Assembly: GCF_027307225.1 (NCBI RefSeq)
Contig: NZ_DAHUXJ010000020.1
Coordinates: forward strand, 1 to 64,000
DNA: 64,000 nt
Reading direction: 5' to 3'
From: Bradyrhizobium sp.
Lineage (GTDB): Bacteria > Pseudomonadota > Alphaproteobacteria > Rhizobiales > Xanthobacteraceae
Within the stretch, counting starts at the first letter, position 1. The number at the start of each line of letters is the position of its first letter. Below the pieces are notes generated by a model. The model worked only from the letters and a program-made list of their open reading frames with translations, had not been told where the DNA came from and did not search any database. Both the position numbers and the translations under genes were made by a program. Below, piece after piece: positions 37,881 to 47,003 of this stretch.

Positions 37881-38363
37881 GAAGAACCGCTTATCCAATC
37901 GGATTGGCCATGTTTGGTTCCAGCGCCGCATACTCTGGCCGCCTAGACTTAGGTTGAAGAGCAATGTCCGGCGCGGCGTCGGACCGCCGGAGAATGCGAT
38001 GCCCGTTCAGACATCGCGCAATCGGCCGAAGCCGCCGCCAGTTCTCCGAGTTTCAATCGCATTCCTGGGAACAAAGAGGGCTCGGCTGGGCTTTACTGGT
38101 GACGTAGTCCCATCGCCCCATTTGGTCGCGCGGAACAGTGGGGGCACGCCTCATGTTTCCCGCTGTTTTCGACAGGTCAATGTCAATCCAAGTTTGCAGG
38201 CATAACGGCGACGACAGCGTCTATCGGCGCAGCGTGATCTGCGCGTCCCGAAATACCACCTTCCGCATATTGCCTGCAATTGACGCGGCCGGTGACGACC
38301 TATCCGGGCATCTCCCGGTCGAGGTGCCGCAGCGTACCGAATTGCAGTTCACGAGGTGCCGCG
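37881..38363. other. Divergent intergenic region, no gene seen
   Basis: It separates the leftward GH15/SDR pair from the rightward GMC operon. Short frames here have no family features. Promoters for both directions are expected; no clear consensus or repeat was found. Confidence 0.5.
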
Positions 38364-39929
38364 TTGGCCTCGGACCATTATGATCTCATCGTGATCGGCA
38401 GCGGTCCGGGGGGCGCTTCTCTGGCCCATCGTCTGGCGCCGGCCGGCAAGCGCATTCTCATCCTCGAACGCGGAGACTATCTGCCGCGCAGCCAACAGAA
38501 CTGGAATTCGCAGGCTGTCTTCGTCGATGGCGCCTATCGGACCGACGAGACCTGGACGAATTCTTCGGGCGACAGCTTCAGCCCTGCTCTGCACTATTAC
38601 GTAGGCGGCAATTCAAAGGTCTACGGGGCCGCGTTATTCCGGTTACGCGAGCGCGACTTCGGCGAAGTGATGCATGCGGGCGGAATTTCGCCGGCGTGGC
38701 CGCTTGGCTACGATGCGTTCGAGCCCTATTACACCGAGGCCGAGCGGCTCTACCACGTCCATGGCAAGCGTGGCGAGGATCCGCTGGAGCCATGGACGAG
38801 CGCGCCTTATCCGCATCCGCCGGTAAGCCACGAACCGAAAATCGCCGCGCTCGCGGATAATCTGCGCGGCATCGGACTTCATCCGTTTCATCTTCCGCTC
38901 GGAATCCTGCTGGATGAGAAGGAAGGTAAACCTACGCCAACCAGCATCTGCATGCGCTGCAGTTTCTTCGACGGCTTTCCGTGCTTGCTCAACGGCAAGG
39001 CCGACGCGCAAGTCATCTGCATCGACCCCATGCTGGCGAAATATCCGAACGTCACTTTATTGACGAGAGCCTATGTGTCGAAGCTGGACACGGATTCCCA
39101 CGGCCGGACGGTCAACGCCGTCCATGTCACGCGCGAAGGCCGGGACGAACGCTATTCCGCCGATATCGTCGTGGTCGCGTGCGGGGCGTTGTCCTCCACG
39201 CTGCTGCTCTTGCGCTCGACCAATGATGCTCATCCTGATGGGCTCGCCAACGGATCGGGTCAGCTCGGACGCAACTACATGCGCCACAACATGAGCGTGC
39301 TGATGGCCCTCATGCCCGAGATCAACGACACCGTCTTTCAAAAGACCTTGGCGTTCAGCGATTTCTATTTCGGCGCCGACGACTGGAATCATCCGCTTGG
39401 TCTTGTCCAGATGTGCGCGACCAGTCATTCCGACCAGATCCGGGGCGAGGCGCTGCCGGAATGGCTCGAATGGCTGCCGGAGACGCCGTTCAAGAGCATG
39501 GCGCGTCATTCCATGGATTTCTGGCTTCAGGCCGAAGATTTGCCGCATCCCGACAATCGGATCTATTACAAGGACGGCAAGGTTCATCTCGATCTGGTCG
39601 AAACCAATCCACAGGGGCTCGCCCATCTCAAGCGCAAGCTCAAGCAAGCACTCAACCGCGCGGGCCATAACGCAATTTTCCGCGAGCGCTCGCTCTACTT
39701 AGGTAAGCGCATTCCGCTCGGCGGGACCGCACATCAGGCGGGAACCGCCCGCTTCGGCGTTGACCCCGCGACGTCGGTGCTCAATCTCGATTGCAAGGCG
39801 CATGAGCTCGATAATCTTTATGTTGCGGACGCGAGCTTCTTTCCCGCAATCGGAGCGGTCAACCCGACACTCACCATTATTGCCAACGCCCTCCGCGTTG
39901 CCGATCGCATTGCGGAGCGGCTGAAATGA
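38364..39929 (+). CDS. GMC-family FAD oxidoreductase
   Basis: 521 residues. FAD-binding GSGPGGASLAHRLAPAGKRI sits at the N-terminus; near the C-terminus come HQAGTARFGVD and VADASFFPAIGAVNPTLTI, the usual GMC active-site His and Asn region. The type resembles bacterial sugar or polyol dehydrogenases that pass electrons to a membrane carrier. The likely start is TTG 38364 with GAGGTG upstream, giving ASDHYDLIVIGSG; the frame is open back to 38280. It has no Tat signal, unlike gluconate dehydrogenase. It overlaps the DoxX gene by four bases. Confidence 0.92.
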   Translation: MASDHYDLIVIGSGPGGASLAHRLAPAGKRILILERGDYLPRSQQNWNSQAVFVDGAYRTDETWTNSSGDSFSPALHYYVGGNSKVYGAALFRLRERDFGEVMHAGGISPAWPLGYDAFEPYYTEAERLYHVHGKRGEDPLEPWTSAPYPHPPVSHEPKIAALADNLRGIGLHPFHLPLGILLDEKEGKPTPTSICMRCSFFDGFPCLLNGKADAQVICIDPMLAKYPNVTLLTRAYVSKLDTDSHGRTVNAVHVTREGRDERYSADIVVVACGALSSTLLLLRSTNDAHPDGLANGSGQLGRNYMRHNMSVLMALMPEINDTVFQKTLAFSDFYFGADDWNHPLGLVQMCATSHSDQIRGEALPEWLEWLPETPFKSMARHSMDFWLQAEDLPHPDNRIYYKDGKVHLDLVETNPQGLAHLKRKLKQALNRAGHNAIFRERSLYLGKRIPLGGTAHQAGTARFGVDPATSVLNLDCKAHELDNLYVADASFFPAIGAVNPTLTIIANALRVADRIAERLK

Positions 39930-40399
39930 GCACTGCTGCGATCGCCGCACTCATCGTCCGCTACGGGCTCGTGATGTTGTTCCTGCCGTTCAGTGCGCTC
40001 GACAAGATCCTGGGATTTAAGAGCGCAGTGCAGCAAGCACAGGAGGTGTTCAAGCCACGCATGCTTGCCGCTTTGGTGCTCATTTGCGGACTTGGAATTG
40101 AGGTGATCATGTCTCTGGGCGTCGTCACCGGCTTTGCCGACCGACTGGCTGCGCTAATCATGGCGACCTATTGCGCCGCGACTGCGGTTCTCTACAAGCG
40201 GTTTTGGACACGGGGCGACTTCTGGGCGGCCGGCGATAGCCAGGGGCGCGCGTTGTTCTGGGATTTTCTCAAGAATTTCTCACTGGGAGCCGGCTTCCTC
40301 CTGATCGTGATCGGCACCAACGGGTCGGGCCTGCGGCCGTTCCTGGCGCATCCATTCGCCTCAAGCCAGCCTTATGCCACTTCGCCGGAGCATCCATGA
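39926..40399 (+). CDS. DoxX-family membrane protein
   Basis: 157 residues with four membrane helices, starting VRYGLVMLFLPFSALDKILG. DoxX proteins include subunits of quinone oxidoreductases. Overlapping start and stop codons (ATGA) with the GMC gene before and the cupin gene after indicate translational coupling. An attractive reading is that it anchors the GMC enzyme and hands electrons to ubiquinone; this is inference. Confidence 0.88.
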   Translation: MSTAAIAALIVRYGLVMLFLPFSALDKILGFKSAVQQAQEVFKPRMLAALVLICGLGIEVIMSLGVVTGFADRLAALIMATYCAATAVLYKRFWTRGDFWAAGDSQGRALFWDFLKNFSLGAGFLLIVIGTNGSGLRPFLAHPFASSQPYATSPEHP

Positions 40400-40842
40400 G
40401 CGAGCCTGGACCGAAGCCATCCATCCCCTACTGGCATCTCTGGGTCGACGCGAAGGGCGTCAGCCATCAGCAGGAGTGCCATCTCGCTGACTACCATTTG
40501 CAGAGCGTCGGACCGGCGGATCCGCAGTGGAACAACAAGCAGGGCAGGCACCTCTCGACCGTCGTCTTTACGGTGCAACCGGTGGGTTGGGTGGGAGACT
40601 GGCACGAAAACCCCGCCCCGCAATGGATCATCGTGCTATCGGGCCGCTGGTGGATCGAAAGCATGGACGGCACCCGCATCGAGCAGGGCCCCGGCGCGTT
40701 CTCTTTCGGCGAAGACCAGGGCTGCTCGGAAACGAACGGAAGAAAGGGCCACCGATCAGGCACGATCGGTAACGAGCCCGCGGTGTTGATGACGGTTCAA
40801 TTGCACATCGACCCGTCTCGCGAACCTTGCCACATTGGATAG
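40396..40842 (+). CDS. Cupin-domain protein
   Basis: 148 residues with a single cupin barrel. It has GDWHENPAPQWIIVLSGRWW, then GPGAFSFGEDQGCSE and a C-terminal strand MTVQLHID. The first motif gives one His and Glu as possible metal ligands, but the second motif lacks the usual His, so it may be a binding or isomerase-type cupin rather than a dioxygenase. Coupled to DoxX by a four-base overlap, and six bases before the SMP-30 gene. Confidence 0.85.
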   Translation: MSEPGPKPSIPYWHLWVDAKGVSHQQECHLADYHLQSVGPADPQWNNKQGRHLSTVVFTVQPVGWVGDWHENPAPQWIIVLSGRWWIESMDGTRIEQGPGAFSFGEDQGCSETNGRKGHRSGTIGNEPAVLMTVQLHIDPSREPCHIG

Positions 40843-40848
40843 ACCGGT

Positions 40849-41751
40849 ATGAACGGCTTCGATATCTGCGGCGATCGTTTTCGCGCGATGGTGCTGCCCA
40901 ACGCTCCATTAGAGACCTTGGCCGATGGCTTTCGCTGGCTTGAGGGCCCGGTATGGTTCGCCGACCATAACTGTCTCTATGTCAGCGATCTACCCAACGA
41001 CCGCATCCTCCGTTGGAGCGAGGGTGGCGGCGCATCGGTGTTCCGCCACCCCTCCGGCTTCGCTAACGGCCACGCTCGCGACATGCAGGGCCGTCTGATC
41101 GGCTGTTCGCATCACAATCGCTGCGTCCTGCGCACCGAGCTTGACGGTACCGTGACGAAACTCGCCAGCCACTACCGCGGCAAACGGCTTAATTCACCCA
41201 ACGACATCGTGTGCAGGTCCGACGGGTCGATCTGGTTCAGCGATCCGCCCTACGGCATCAATACCGATTACGAAGGTGGCAAGCAGATGCCCGAGTTGCC
41301 GCCCACGCTCTATCGGCTGGATCCTGCCACGGGCGAACTGACCATTGCGGCAGACGATTTCGAAGGACCCAACGGGCTCGCCTTCTCGCCCGACGAGCGC
41401 ATCCTGTACGTGGCCGAGACCGGCCGTCAGTTTGATGTCGAGCCGCGCCAATATATCCGCCGCTTCCAGGTCGACGAAGACGGTCGGCTGTCGGGCGGCA
41501 CGCGTTTCCACAAGATCGAGCCCGGCTTTGCCGACGGCATCCGCGTCGATGAGAAAGGAAACATCTGGTCGAGCGCCGCGGACGGTGTTCATTGCATCGC
41601 CCCCGACGGCAAATTGCTCGGCAAAATTCTGACGCCGTCGGTCATCTCCAACCTCGCTTTTGGCGGTCGCAACCGGTGTCGGCTCTTTCTCTGCGCCTCG
41701 CAGCGATTGATGGCTATCTTCACAAACGTGCGCGGCTGCGTGCGCCCGTGA
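40849..41751 (+). CDS. SMP-30/gluconolactonase family lactonase (first of operon)
   Basis: A 300-residue six-bladed propeller with a divalent metal: FRWLEGPVWF (metal Glu), LNSPNDIVCRSDG (metal Asn), FEGPNGLAFSPDE and FADGIRVDEKG (catalytic Asp). It should open a sugar lactone, fitting a GMC dehydrogenase upstream that makes one. It shares the fold with the 42574 gene and the N-terminal part of the 9402 fusion, but they are diverged subfamilies. The stop overlaps the next gene's GTG start. Confidence 0.93.
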   Translation: MNGFDICGDRFRAMVLPNAPLETLADGFRWLEGPVWFADHNCLYVSDLPNDRILRWSEGGGASVFRHPSGFANGHARDMQGRLIGCSHHNRCVLRTELDGTVTKLASHYRGKRLNSPNDIVCRSDGSIWFSDPPYGINTDYEGGKQMPELPPTLYRLDPATGELTIAADDFEGPNGLAFSPDERILYVAETGRQFDVEPRQYIRRFQVDEDGRLSGGTRFHKIEPGFADGIRVDEKGNIWSSAADGVHCIAPDGKLLGKILTPSVISNLAFGGRNRCRLFLCASQRLMAIFTNVRGCVRP

Positions 41752-42557
41752 GTATCGCGGCTGTCATAGCCTTTCGGCTTACCACCGCTGATCCGGATCG
41801 GCTCGCGCGTTTCTATTGCGAGCTTGGATTCACGGCGGAGCAGCACCAAGGTATTCCAGACGAGGAAATCGCAGTGCTGGGCCTTGACGGCACTGGCGCA
41901 CGGCTTTCGCTTCGTCTCGGTGCCCAGCGGGTCGATCTTGACAGCTTCGAGACACGGGGGAAGCCGTATCCGAGCGGTGTCACAAGCGCCGATCTCTGTT
42001 TCCAACATCTGGCGCTCGTCAGCGACGATGCGCATGCGGCTTGGGCACGGGCAACGACGGCCGGCGCGGCGCCTATTTCCACGCGTGGGCCGGTGACGCT
42101 TCCCGCCTCTGCGGGGGGCGTCACCGCCGTCAAGTTTCGCGACCCGGAGGGACATCCGCTCGAGTTGCTGCAGTTTCCGCCAGGCAACCGCTGGCGCGGC
42201 ACCGGCATTCTCGGCATTGATCATTCTGCGATCAGCGTCTCAGACATTGGCGCGAGTTGCCGCTTCTATGAGAAGCTCGGTCTTTCGGTGCAGCATCCCA
42301 CGCTCAATAGCGGTTCGACGCAGGTAGCTTTGGACGGCCTGCCCGATGTCGAAGTCGGCGTCGTACCGATGATGCCGCGCGCCGACGGGCCACACCTTGA
42401 ACTGCTCGCCTATCAGACGCCCACTGGCCGCCCGTCCGGACAGTTGAGAGCCAACGACGTTGCGGCGACACGGATTGTCTGGGCGGCGGATAGGCGCGCT
42501 CTTGTCCGCGATCCAGACGGTCATCTTCACCTACTTGAACGGTTGACGGCGGCTTAG
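41748..42557 (+). CDS. Two-domain VOC-family protein
   Basis: 269 residues with two vicinal-oxygen-chelate modules. The first has AFRLTTADPDRLARFYCELG and FRDPEGHPLELLQFP; the second has IDHSAISVSDIGASCRFYEKLG and VRDPDGHLHLLERL. The arrangement resembles lactoylglutathione lyase or extradiol dioxygenase relatives. The GTG start at 41748 forms a GTGA overlap with the SMP-30 stop, and the frame is open further upstream only as a shadow. Confidence 0.88.
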   Translation: MSIAAVIAFRLTTADPDRLARFYCELGFTAEQHQGIPDEEIAVLGLDGTGARLSLRLGAQRVDLDSFETRGKPYPSGVTSADLCFQHLALVSDDAHAAWARATTAGAAPISTRGPVTLPASAGGVTAVKFRDPEGHPLELLQFPPGNRWRGTGILGIDHSAISVSDIGASCRFYEKLGLSVQHPTLNSGSTQVALDGLPDVEVGVVPMMPRADGPHLELLAYQTPTGRPSGQLRANDVAATRIVWAADRRALVRDPDGHLHLLERLTAA

Positions 42558-42573
42558 AGCATAGGACCCTCAT

Positions 42574-43449
42574 ATGGATATCGAACTCGTGCTCGATGCG
42601 CATGCGATTATCGGAGAGTCTCCGACATGGTCCCCGGTCGAACGGGTCCTCTATTGGATTGACGTCAAGGAGCCAGCGCTGCATCGTTACGATCCCGAAA
42701 GCGGCGCTTGCCGGCATTGGACGGTCACGAGCGACCTTGGCGCGTTTGCGCTGATGGAGGAAAATGCTGCGCTGGTCGCGCTGCGTTACGGTATCCATCG
42801 CCTCGACCTGGCCACCGGAGCGCTCGATCTGCTCGCGCCGCCTCCATTCGACCCCACGCTGTTTCGCTTCAACGAGGGCATTTGCGACAGGACCGGACGG
42901 TTTTGGGTAGGCGTGATGTTCGATCCCATCGCAGGTTCGCCTCCTCCGCAGCGCGCGTCCTTGCATAGCTTCACCCTCCAGCACGGCTTCATCCGCCAAG
43001 ATGATGACGCCGAGCTCCACAACGGCATGGCGTGGAGCGCGGATGAACAACGCTTGTTCCTCTCGCATAGCAACGCCGGCGTGATTCATGTTTTCCGCTT
43101 CGATCCGGCATCAGGTACGCTGGGCCCAACATTCGCGCACATACCGGCAGGCCTTGGCCTACCAGACGGCGCGGCGATTGACGCGGAGGGCTGCTATTGG
43201 TGCGCAGTGCATGGTGGGGCCCGGTTGCACCGCTATCGACCTGACGGGCAACTCGACCGCGAAATCCCGCTTCCGGTCAGCAAACCGACGATGTGTGCGT
43301 TTGCTGGCAACGACCTGGATAGCCTCTATGTGACCAGCGCATCGGATGGCATGAATTCCGATCAGTTGTGCACCGAGCCTCACGCGGGAGCCTTGTTTCG
43401 ATTGGGTGTTAGCGTAAAGGGAATAGCGCGGCCGCATACCGTCCGCTGA
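42574..43449 (+). CDS. SMP-30/regucalcin-like lactonase (second of operon)
   Basis: A 291-residue propeller with IGESPTWSPVERVLYWIDV (metal Glu), FRFNEGICDRTGRFWVGVM, HNGMAWSADEQ (the Asn-containing metal site) and PDGAAIDAEGCYW (catalytic Asp). This regucalcin-type subgroup differs from the first SMP-30 of the operon, which may allow two lactone epimers or ring sizes to be handled. It is the last gene of the operon; downstream gene density drops sharply. Confidence 0.93.
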   Translation: MDIELVLDAHAIIGESPTWSPVERVLYWIDVKEPALHRYDPESGACRHWTVTSDLGAFALMEENAALVALRYGIHRLDLATGALDLLAPPPFDPTLFRFNEGICDRTGRFWVGVMFDPIAGSPPPQRASLHSFTLQHGFIRQDDDAELHNGMAWSADEQRLFLSHSNAGVIHVFRFDPASGTLGPTFAHIPAGLGLPDGAAIDAEGCYWCAVHGGARLHRYRPDGQLDREIPLPVSKPTMCAFAGNDLDSLYVTSASDGMNSDQLCTEPHAGALFRLGVSVKGIARPHTVR

Positions 43450-44092
43450 GTTAGCTGCCCGCTTGACCCTTACCGCCAGTCTTGCGCAGCTTGGCGATGA
43501 CGCGGACTCTTTTGCCGCAAGACCAGACATGCTTGGAGCGGTAGGACACTCGCGACGGCGGGTTTGGACAGTTAAGCCGCGCTTATGTTTACGGGTATTC
43601 CATCAAAGAGATAGTGGCGCCCTGAACTGAGCTGTTTTCATCGGAATGGTAAGGCATTCAGGGCAGGCGCTACGACGTGCAAAGGCCCCTCGCCGAAATA
43701 AGTGGACCGCCAGCATTGCTCAAATAGCTGGCGGTCCGTACCAGACAATCGAAATGCTGCCCTGCCCTTTAAGAGTGTGGCGAGCTTGCCTGGCAAGCAA
43801 TTGGTAGGTCGAGGACCGGCACCGGTTCAACCACGGGTGCCCATCTGCCGCTCTTGTGCACCGTAGCAATCCGAAAACTGATCGAACCTTATTTCTAGCA
43901 GCCCGACTAACTTGCAGGAGCGCCCTTCGAGGTGCGTCTTAACGGTCCTAACCATCCTCGGCTGAGAGGGGCCGTTGCGTCAAATCGGCATCGGCATCGG
44001 CAGCGGCTGGACCCGCGCGATCAATCCCGAAGCGATGTGTCTGAAACCAAACGAACCTTCGGCCGTTATCCCGCGCGGGTGGAGCGGGCAAC
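43450..44092. other. Start of accessory region; no confident gene, two hairpins
   Basis: GCCCTGAA/TTCAGGGC pair around 43619-43664, and GGACCGCCAGC (43704-43714) pairs with GCTGGCGGTCC (43727-43737) to make an 11-bp stem with a 12-nt loop. A 53-residue frame (43646-43807) spans them but has no family features. The second hairpin lacks a T-run, so it is not a classic terminator; it may be the remnant of a mobile element end. Confidence 0.4.
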
Positions 44093-44341
44093 ATGAACCA
44101 ACTCAACAGTTCAGCGCGGATAGGACGGGTAGTTCAAATACCCGAGCGACGGTTCAATGAAGCGCCTGTCGCGGTGAACGATAATGCGAAGCTGACAGTT
44201 CTAGATCGGGATTACGAGGCCGAGAGTCTCCTATCTCAGATCGATTGCATCGAACCTTGCCGTGGCATTTCGGCAGTTCTCATCGCGATCCCTTTGCTTT
44301 GTCTAGTTGCTATCGCGCCGCTGGTTCTACTCGCATTGTAA
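44093..44341 (+). CDS. Small membrane protein, 82 residues
   Basis: GGAGCGGG precedes ATG 44093. The first 55 residues are soluble, with APVAVNDNAKLTVLD, a 'VNDN' motif that recurs in small Bradyrhizobium-type proteins. The last ~23 (ISAVLIAIPLLCLVAIAPLV) form one membrane helix. A tail-anchored inner membrane protein of unknown function. Confidence 0.6.
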   Translation: MNQLNSSARIGRVVQIPERRFNEAPVAVNDNAKLTVLDRDYEAESLLSQIDCIEPCRGISAVLIAIPLLCLVAIAPLVLLAL

Positions 44342-44682
44342 TGGACGCGGCCAGGGAACCTTAGGTCGCCAACACCAGCGCGAACAAAAGGCTTCGCTTG
44401 TGCGGAGCCTTGCCAAGCAAACCCTCGTCGGGACTGGAACCGACGGGGCGAACCGGTGGATGGCGCGAGGCAACGGAAGATTTTGGGTGGAACCGCTGGT
44501 CGCTCCAAGGACCCGTACTTCCATTGAATGCCCGTCATCCATAAGTGGCAAGCTTAAGTATCGAGCCCTTCCCAACTTTCCGTGCCATCACACGCTTGAC
44601 GGTCACTGCAATGCTTAATGTTTAGTTGCGTTTCGCCTTTGACTGATGGTCTCAACTCAACATTAGGATGAGATGTGCAAAT

Positions 44683-44814
44683 ATGACGGAAAGTCAAAAG
44701 CCGGGGTCACGGACCATGATCACCCTCGCGTGCGCCATCTCCGCTATCGTCCTCTTAGGATACAGCGCTGCCGTATTGCACTACCTGCGACGGTTGCCGG
44801 AACCGAAGGACTAA
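44683..44814 (+). CDS. Small single-helix membrane protein, 43 residues
   Basis: The frame MTESQKPGSRTMITLACAIS continues through IVLLGYSAAVLHYL to RRLPEPKD. It has one hydrophobic helix with a basic C-terminal flank. No family is known. Coding is supported by the clean membrane-helix pattern only. The first palindrome doublet begins 65 bp downstream. Confidence 0.5.
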   Translation: MTESQKPGSRTMITLACAISAIVLLGYSAAVLHYLRRLPEPKD

Positions 44815-44879
44815 TCGGTCCCAGGCGCGATGTCGCAAAACAAAACCCGCGGATTGCCCGTCGCTCGCGGTGACGTCGT

Positions 44880-45046
44880 CCAGTGCGGCGGATTTGAAGT
44901 TCCTATCAGGATGCGGCAAGTTCGTCATAGGAACTTCAAATTCAAAGCCGCTACCCGAATCAATAGGTTGCTAGAGCTCCTTTGATTCCGAAGTTCGCAT
45001 CGGAAGAGGCCGCAATGGCTTGCGAACGTCGGTAGCGGAGCTCTAG
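44880..45046 (+). repeat. CTAG palindrome doublet 1 (A-B orientation)
   Basis: Palindrome A occupies about 44880-44955 (outer end CCAG, stem TTTGAAGTTCCTAT and its complement). The spacer contains CAATAGGTTG. Palindrome B is 44971-45046, bounded by CTAG (stem TTCCGAAGTTCGCA, right arm with two changes). B keeps the TTT bulge in its left arm. Confidence 0.85.
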
Positions 45047-45140
45047 TGTCCGAAAGCACAGGTCGCTCTCCAACATTTGTTAAGGCCTGCCGCGTGGTGG
45101 ACTGCCGCTTTTTCCCATAACACTACATGCGGGTGTAGCC

Positions 45141-45320
45141 ATGAAGGACATGATGGAGCACCTGGAGAAGATCCAGGAACTGATCGTCGAATGTGAGATC
45201 ATCCGCGACTTGGCAACCGATGCCAAGAAGCGCGAACTATTCGCCAGACTTGCCGAGCACCACAAGACCCTCGCGATGGAAATAGAGCACGCGATCGCCA
45301 GTGATCCCAAGCGAGAATAA
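45141..45320 (+). CDS. Small helical protein, 59 residues
   Basis: MKDMMEHLEKIQELIVECEI continues with RDLATDAKKRELFARLAEHHK and MEIEHAIASDPKRE, so the whole chain should be two amphipathic helices. I recall similar ~60-residue hypothetical proteins as common in Bradyrhizobium. Function unknown. It starts 95 bp after palindrome doublet 1. Confidence 0.7.
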   Translation: MKDMMEHLEKIQELIVECEIIRDLATDAKKRELFARLAEHHKTLAMEIEHAIASDPKRE

Positions 45321-45630
45321 GGCCGCCTGCGGATGCCACTTCAGCGGCGGATTCGCCGGATGCCGATCAGGACGGCCGCGACGGCCAAGACCACCATAAC
45401 CGCCACCAGGAGGATGAGCACCGCGACCGCCCCAAAAGCAGCGCTCCCGTCCTGAATGGTCGCTGAGCAGCAAGATCGCAAGGGTCGGAGCCATCATGAC
45501 GACCTGGAGCGTTCAAGGACCCGCGCCACCTGCACGGCCGACCGTAGCGCTGCCCTGGAAGCGGCGCGCATCTTCGCCGTCGGTTTGGCTGCGGGATAGA
45601 AGAGTTACCGCATCTGGTTGGCCGTCTGTG
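45321..45630. other. Region of ambiguous short frames
   Basis: Two overlapping opposite-strand frames look weakly protein-like: plus 45456-45599 (47 residues, ending AALEAARIFAVGLAAG) and minus 45341-45481 (membrane-helix-like, TTG start). They cannot both be genes and neither has a ribosome site, so none is called. Confidence 0.3.
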
Positions 45631-45801
45631 TTAGGTCAGGAGCCACCCCAAGGTTCTGACGACGACCCAGCCGAGGGCAGATACCCAGCCAATCGTCGCG
45701 ACCGCAATTCCGGCCAGGTACCCCGCAACAAATAGTCTACTTCGCATTTTCCCTTTGCCGACCGTCGAACCCACTGGCATCACGCCCGTGACGCTGTCCA
45801 T
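45631..45801 (-). CDS. Small membrane protein, 56 residues
   Basis: The start ATG 45801 is chosen because AGGAGG lies seven bases upstream. The product begins MDSVTGVMPVGST, then a basic KGKMRSR and two short hydrophobic stretches (LFVAGYLAGIAVATIGWVS and ALGWVVVRTLGWLL). Inner membrane, unknown function. Confidence 0.55.
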   Translation of the reverse strand: MDSVTGVMPVGSTVGKGKMRSRLFVAGYLAGIAVATIGWVSALGWVVVRTLGWLLT

Positions 45802-45926
45802 GGTCAAGCCTCCTGCCACTGTACCATTTAGGCGTCTCAACAAGCGGCGCGGTTCAAAGATCCTATTGGAAGCACAGCTTCGTGAAACAGGTTTTATCTG
45901 TGCACTATTGGACTTTGTATGGGAGG

Positions 45927-45972
45927 CTAGTGCCGCCTATTTGAAGTTCCTGCGCCACAAGCGGCGAATTCG
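45927..45972 (+). repeat. Fragment of palindrome A (left arm and loop only)
   Basis: It begins CTAGTGCCGCC and matches doublet 4 at 52032 over about 46 bases, including an identical loop GCGCCACAAGCGGCGAATTC. The right arm and all of B are missing, so this copy has decayed by deletion. Confidence 0.75.
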
Positions 45973-46400
45973 ATGGCCACGGTGGGAGCGGCAACCGCGG
46001 AAGCCACCCACGATGGCCGAACTCCGAGCTCTCGCGCCGTTGACCACTTTCGTCCCGCTAACGGGGCCAAGATCGACCTGCTCATTGGTAGAGGCGAACG
46101 ATCCTACCAATCAGCTCACATCGCCAACAATCCGGAATTTCCGGAATTTTCGGTCTTTCGTGGCCCGGCTGTCACAGGAGGCGCAGGAAGCCAATTATTT
46201 GGCGCGCAATCACGAGATGACTTTTTGATCGTTCTTTATCTTGCGGTCACTGCGCGATGGATGGTGGTCCTCGAAAACGGTTCATTTGACGGCTTGAGGG
46301 CGTCATCTACGTGACCGTTTGGCCGGTCACGATACCAGAACATTGCAGCCGCTGATTTCAATCCAGCGGCTGCCTTTCATTTTCGAGATATCGCACCCCC
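45973..46400. other. Gap without supported gene
   Basis: Frames on the plus strand run through here without family features and are not called. A short perfect dyad TTCCGGAATTTCCGGAA is centred near 46140. The plus strand opposite the lipoprotein gene begins at 46401. Confidence 0.3.
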
Positions 46401-46787
46401 TTATCGCGGTTCGCCACCCAAGGCCGACCGCGGCGGAAATAACGTCGAAAGCTGATCGACTGTTAAACTGGCTGAACTGTTGGGCCAAATTGAATCCGGC
46501 TGATCGGTTGGCGCCGGATCTTCGCAGCCCCGGCAAATTATCAACTTTTTGCTCAATTCATTGTTGGCCGATTCGGAAAGCTCATCCTCGCTTGAAAGAA
46601 TGTCCTTGGAGGTAACGATGGTGGCGTTGGTACTTCGAGGCTTTGGCCGCTTTGCATGGTGAGGTACCGGAATTGAGCGGAATCGCGTCAAGGCGCTCGA
46701 ATCCGAAACCGGATACCCGAATCTGTCGTGACAGCAACCGCCGAGCGATAATCCTGCCGCGAGCGCAATGGCTAGTCGTCTGGCCAT
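46401..46787 (-). CDS. Putative lipoprotein, 128 residues
   Basis: The start MARRLAIALAAGLSLGGC has a lipobox (LGGC) at residue 18, so the mature protein should be lipidated at Cys18. The rest is polar with TSKDILSSEDELSESANNEL and a CRGC pair. No known family. It faces palindrome doublet 2 at its 5' side, so any promoter lies between 46787 and the doublet at 46836. Confidence 0.6.
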   Translation of the reverse strand: MARRLAIALAAGLSLGGCCHDRFGYPVSDSSALTRFRSIPVPHHAKRPKPRSTNATIVTSKDILSSEDELSESANNELSKKLIICRGCEDPAPTDQPDSIWPNSSASLTVDQLSTLFPPRSALGGEPR

Positions 46788-46835
46788 GACCTGGCTTGCC
46801 TTTCCCGATCGCGATGTCGACGTCGCAGAGCCTGT

Positions 46836-47003
46836 CTAGTGCTCCGATTCCGAAGTTCGCCAACTATTGGGGCGGCCTCTGATGCGAACTTCGGAAACAG
46901 AGGAGCGCTAGTCCATTACGTGGCTCCAGTGCGGTTTAGAATTTGAAGTTCCTACGACGAGGTTGCCGCGAAACTGATAGGAACTTCAAATTCACCGCAC
47001 TAG
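46836..47003 (-). repeat. CTAG palindrome doublet 2 (B-A, reverse orientation)
   Basis: B at 46836-46911 (CTAG at both ends), a 14-base spacer unlike the other copies, and A at 46926-47003 (CCAG left, CTAG right). The terminal CTAG supplies the TAG stop codon of the gene to the right. Stems again are TTCCGAAGTTCGC and TTTGAAGTTCCTA. Confidence 0.85.

Noticed and set aside
43646..43807. 53-residue plus-strand frame
   Set aside because: No ribosome site or family feature and it crosses a strong hairpin.
44387..44460. tRNA-like segment near AAGGCTTCGC and GGCGAACC
   Set aside because: The stem AAGGCTTCGC/GCGGAGCCTT exists, but the full cloverleaf and a TTC-type T arm do not form.
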